DNA of 64,000 bases from Magicicada septendecula. Its lineage: Eukaryota > Arthropoda > Insecta > Hemiptera > Cicadidae. The translations under genes and the position numbers were made by a program. Within the stretch, counting starts at the first letter, position 1, and each line of letters starts with the position of its first letter. Location: positions 423,857,479 through 423,921,478 of the forward strand of contig CM068369.1 in assembly GCA_034769895.1 (NCBI GenBank). Reading direction: 5' to 3'. This document shows positions 62,105 to 64,000 of this stretch, piece after piece. Under the pieces are notes generated by a model, which saw only the letters and a program-made list of their open reading frames with translations, did not search any database and was not told where the DNA came from.

Positions 62105-63300
62105 AAAGGTCCAATACCTTAATTATGGGATTTTACGTTATTTTATAATGTTTTATTGTATCACAGTTGAATAAAGAATGGTTAGGTCCATTGTCCCTCT
62201 GTAAAAAGGAACAACGCATATTCAGTGAGAGGAGCATGATGTCAAGGTCACCGGTGGACGAGCAAAAGCAGGCAGAGATTATGGCAGTGTATGTGATGAC
62301 GGACTATAAATAACAATTGTGATTGGTTTATAAAGCTGTGTCGTCATGAATAAAAGACAATGACGCAGGAACAACAACGTATGTAACAAGGCGTTGGCCC
62401 ATAAAAACAAAAGACGGTAACGTCAAATGCACTAACACATACGCAAATTTGCATATTCCTCGTTCTCAGTTCAGCACAGCACACCAAAGGGTCAGCAGCG
62501 ATGTATCGCTGTCGACTCAGTTTTCAACAGAAATTTTAAAAAGTTATTATTTATAGTTAAAAATGTGACAGTGGAGTTGTAAAAACTTAATTAATAGTAA
62601 ACAGTCAAACATCAAATGTAGAATCAGTTCACACCAACAGATAAACGATAAATATGAGGCGACCACCTGCCATACTCCTGCAGAACATCTAACACCAGCG
62701 AGGGAGCAACTCTGTCCATTTTCAGAGAAGTCAAACAATTATCACCTTTTTACACAATAATGAGCTCATTAATTAATACCAGATAAATTTGATAAAATGT
62801 ATTTTGCAATAGTGAGAGTGAGTGAGCGTACGAGTGAATGAACGCATGGCCATGATCATGCCTACAGAGGGCATTGGTTTGTGTAGCATATCAGTATATA
62901 ATTAATTTTGTGTTATCAGAGCTGCAGCCAGACGTAAATATAAAAACATTAGCAAGATTCACCATAATACAAAGTAACTATGACTGAATAGGGTTTAAGG
63001 AAATGTAACCACCATTTTGTTTTTGGCAATTGTATGTGACGCCATTTTGGGTATCACTCAATATATATGTTTATTTTATTCTGGCAATTAAAACCTAGTG
63101 ATTACATTTAAATGAGAATCAGTGTTATCATTTCTACCACCTTTTTGTATCTGAATCTCGCCGAGAATGAACCCTGGCCCCTTAAAGAGAGATTTATAGC
63201 AGAAAGGAACCACGTGCTCACACATACATTGAAATGGTAAGTACACGTGTTTACCTTATATCAGTAAGAGCAAAAATATATAAAGATAAATGTGTATAAG
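62105..63300. other. Segment between the two gag-like pieces of element 4
   Basis: About 1.1 kb. It has TATAAA-like and TCAGTT initiator-like words near 62300-62470 on the plus strand and could be an inserted solo LTR of another family, or an intron of the minus-strand gene. Neither terminal duplication nor clear splice sites could be shown. Confidence 0.35.
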
Positions 63301-63411
63301 GAAGTGTAAGTTAACATCATTAGTTGTTATCATATGATCTTGAGTAACATTTAAAATTGACTCCTCCTCTACACTTTCACACAAATTTGCACTCTTACTT
63401 TTCTCTGCCAT
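63264..63411 (-). CDS. Element 4 gag-like start, short frame
   Basis: ATGGCAGAG at 63411, 48 nt after the primer-binding site, is in the same position and context as the gag starts of elements 2 and 3 (ATGGCAG). The frame is acidic for ~35 codons and stops near 63264. It is probably the true N-terminus of the protein continued at 62104. Confidence 0.5.
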
Positions 63412-63458
63412 TTTGACCAGGTTGTAAATTAATTCAATTTAATTTTAATTTACAACGT

Positions 63459-63476
63459 CCACTGTTATGGGCGCCA
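63459..63476 (-). promoter_or_regulatory. Element 4 primer-binding site
   Basis: Minus strand TGGCGCCCATAACAGTGG starts 2 nt after the LTR end. It resembles the complement of the tRNA-Lys 3' end with small changes. Confidence 0.75.
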
Positions 63477-63478
63477 TT

Positions 63479-64000
63479 TGAAGCATGGCACTTGAAATAG
63501 TAATTAAAATATTGAAATTTGTCCCTGTTTAGGCCGTCACTTGAAGCAGTACGAGTTAATTAAAGGTTTAAAATATCGAAAATTGTATTACCTACCTTTA
63601 TTGGTGGTTGACCAAAGTATCGTCTGGTGTACTCAGCAGAGAAAAACAGGTGAATGCAATTGATAAATACATATTTATATGTTCATTTAATACATTTTTA
63701 TTTCATCTTACTTTGTCATCAAATAGCACCATAACTCCCACATCAACAATTTCGTCTTTCTCTTACGTTACATTGAAACTAGGTTTTGAAATATACTTAA
63801 CCCTATTTATTAAACTAGACTATCTCTATCGTAAAGCAACCCAGCTTGCTCACTCACTCATTCATTCATCCTTTCTACCCCAGTTATTTGGATTTAAAAC
63901 AAGAAATCTATATTGTGAAATTTGGATAATAGATTCGACGTGATACAATAGGTTTGTGAGCGTCGTCACTGTTGACCACGTACTGCGTCCTGCATTTTCA
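63479..64000 (-). mobile_element. Element 4, 5' LTR (partial)
   Basis: The CA end and 522 bp of the LTR; the remainder lies outside the window. Confidence 0.9.

Larger units (their letters stand above)
57176..64000 (-). mobile_element. Element 4: gag-only LTR retrotransposon of the element 2/3 family
   Basis: Minus strand: 5' LTR (from beyond the window to 63479), primer-binding site, split gag-like gene, 2.4-kb 3' region, polypurine tract, 3' LTR. The whole internal region is in the window and has no protease, reverse transcriptase or integrase. LTR ends, polypurine tract and 3' region are shared with elements 2 and 3. Confidence 0.85.

Overview
The window reads as AT-rich animal intronic DNA, most likely from an insect with a large, transposon-rich genome. 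Three short exons on the minus strand (52159-52326, 50951-51109, 35543-35682) have correct splice sites and join in phase into the tail/linker region of the cytoplasmic dynein-2 heavy chain (DYNC2H1). Nearly everything else is transposon sequence lying in the introns of that gene. I see no bacterial features, RNA genes or CRISPR. The species cannot be named from this sequence.

Left part (1-31 kb): a decayed plus-strand Ty3/gypsy element (element 1) occupies 1-3622. It is followed by AT-rich sequence, a duplicated repeat (repeat X, copy A) and a minus-strand LTR at 7590-8720. Two elements of a second Ty3/gypsy family follow. Element 3 (minus strand, 7590 to about 29020) is split inside its integrase gene by element 2 (plus strand, 12447-24235). 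Element 2 has two ~1.16-kb LTRs, a primer-binding site, a polypurine tract and a 4-bp target duplication (ATCT). Element 2's own integrase gene carries a 506-bp piggyBac-like element flanked by TTAA. A Penelope-like fragment sits in element 3's leader, followed by a related but non-matching LTR.

Middle part (31-52 kb): a mariner copy with a broken transposase, dynein exon 3, repeat X copy B carrying a nearly full-length hAT transposon with an 8-bp target duplication, a 210-bp CA microsatellite, a Tigger/pogo transposase pseudogene, and dynein exons 2 and 1.

Right part (52-64 kb): two Penelope-like families arranged as a palindrome inside a palindrome, with hammerhead-ribozyme-like motifs, starting about 15 bp from the splice acceptor of dynein exon 1. 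Next come a 1.49-kb non-autonomous hAT element and element 4. Element 4 has the LTR ends, polypurine tract and 3' region of the element 2/3 family but encodes only a coiled-coil Gag-like protein, so it is probably mobilised in trans.

Points of most interest: a RanBP2-type zinc finger in place of the usual CCHC knuckle in the Gag of elements 2 and 3; a stem-loop repeated in their ~3.6-kb 3' untranslated region with paired base changes that keep the stem; candidate hammerhead ribozymes with self-complementary stem III in both Penelope families; and the gag-only partner element.
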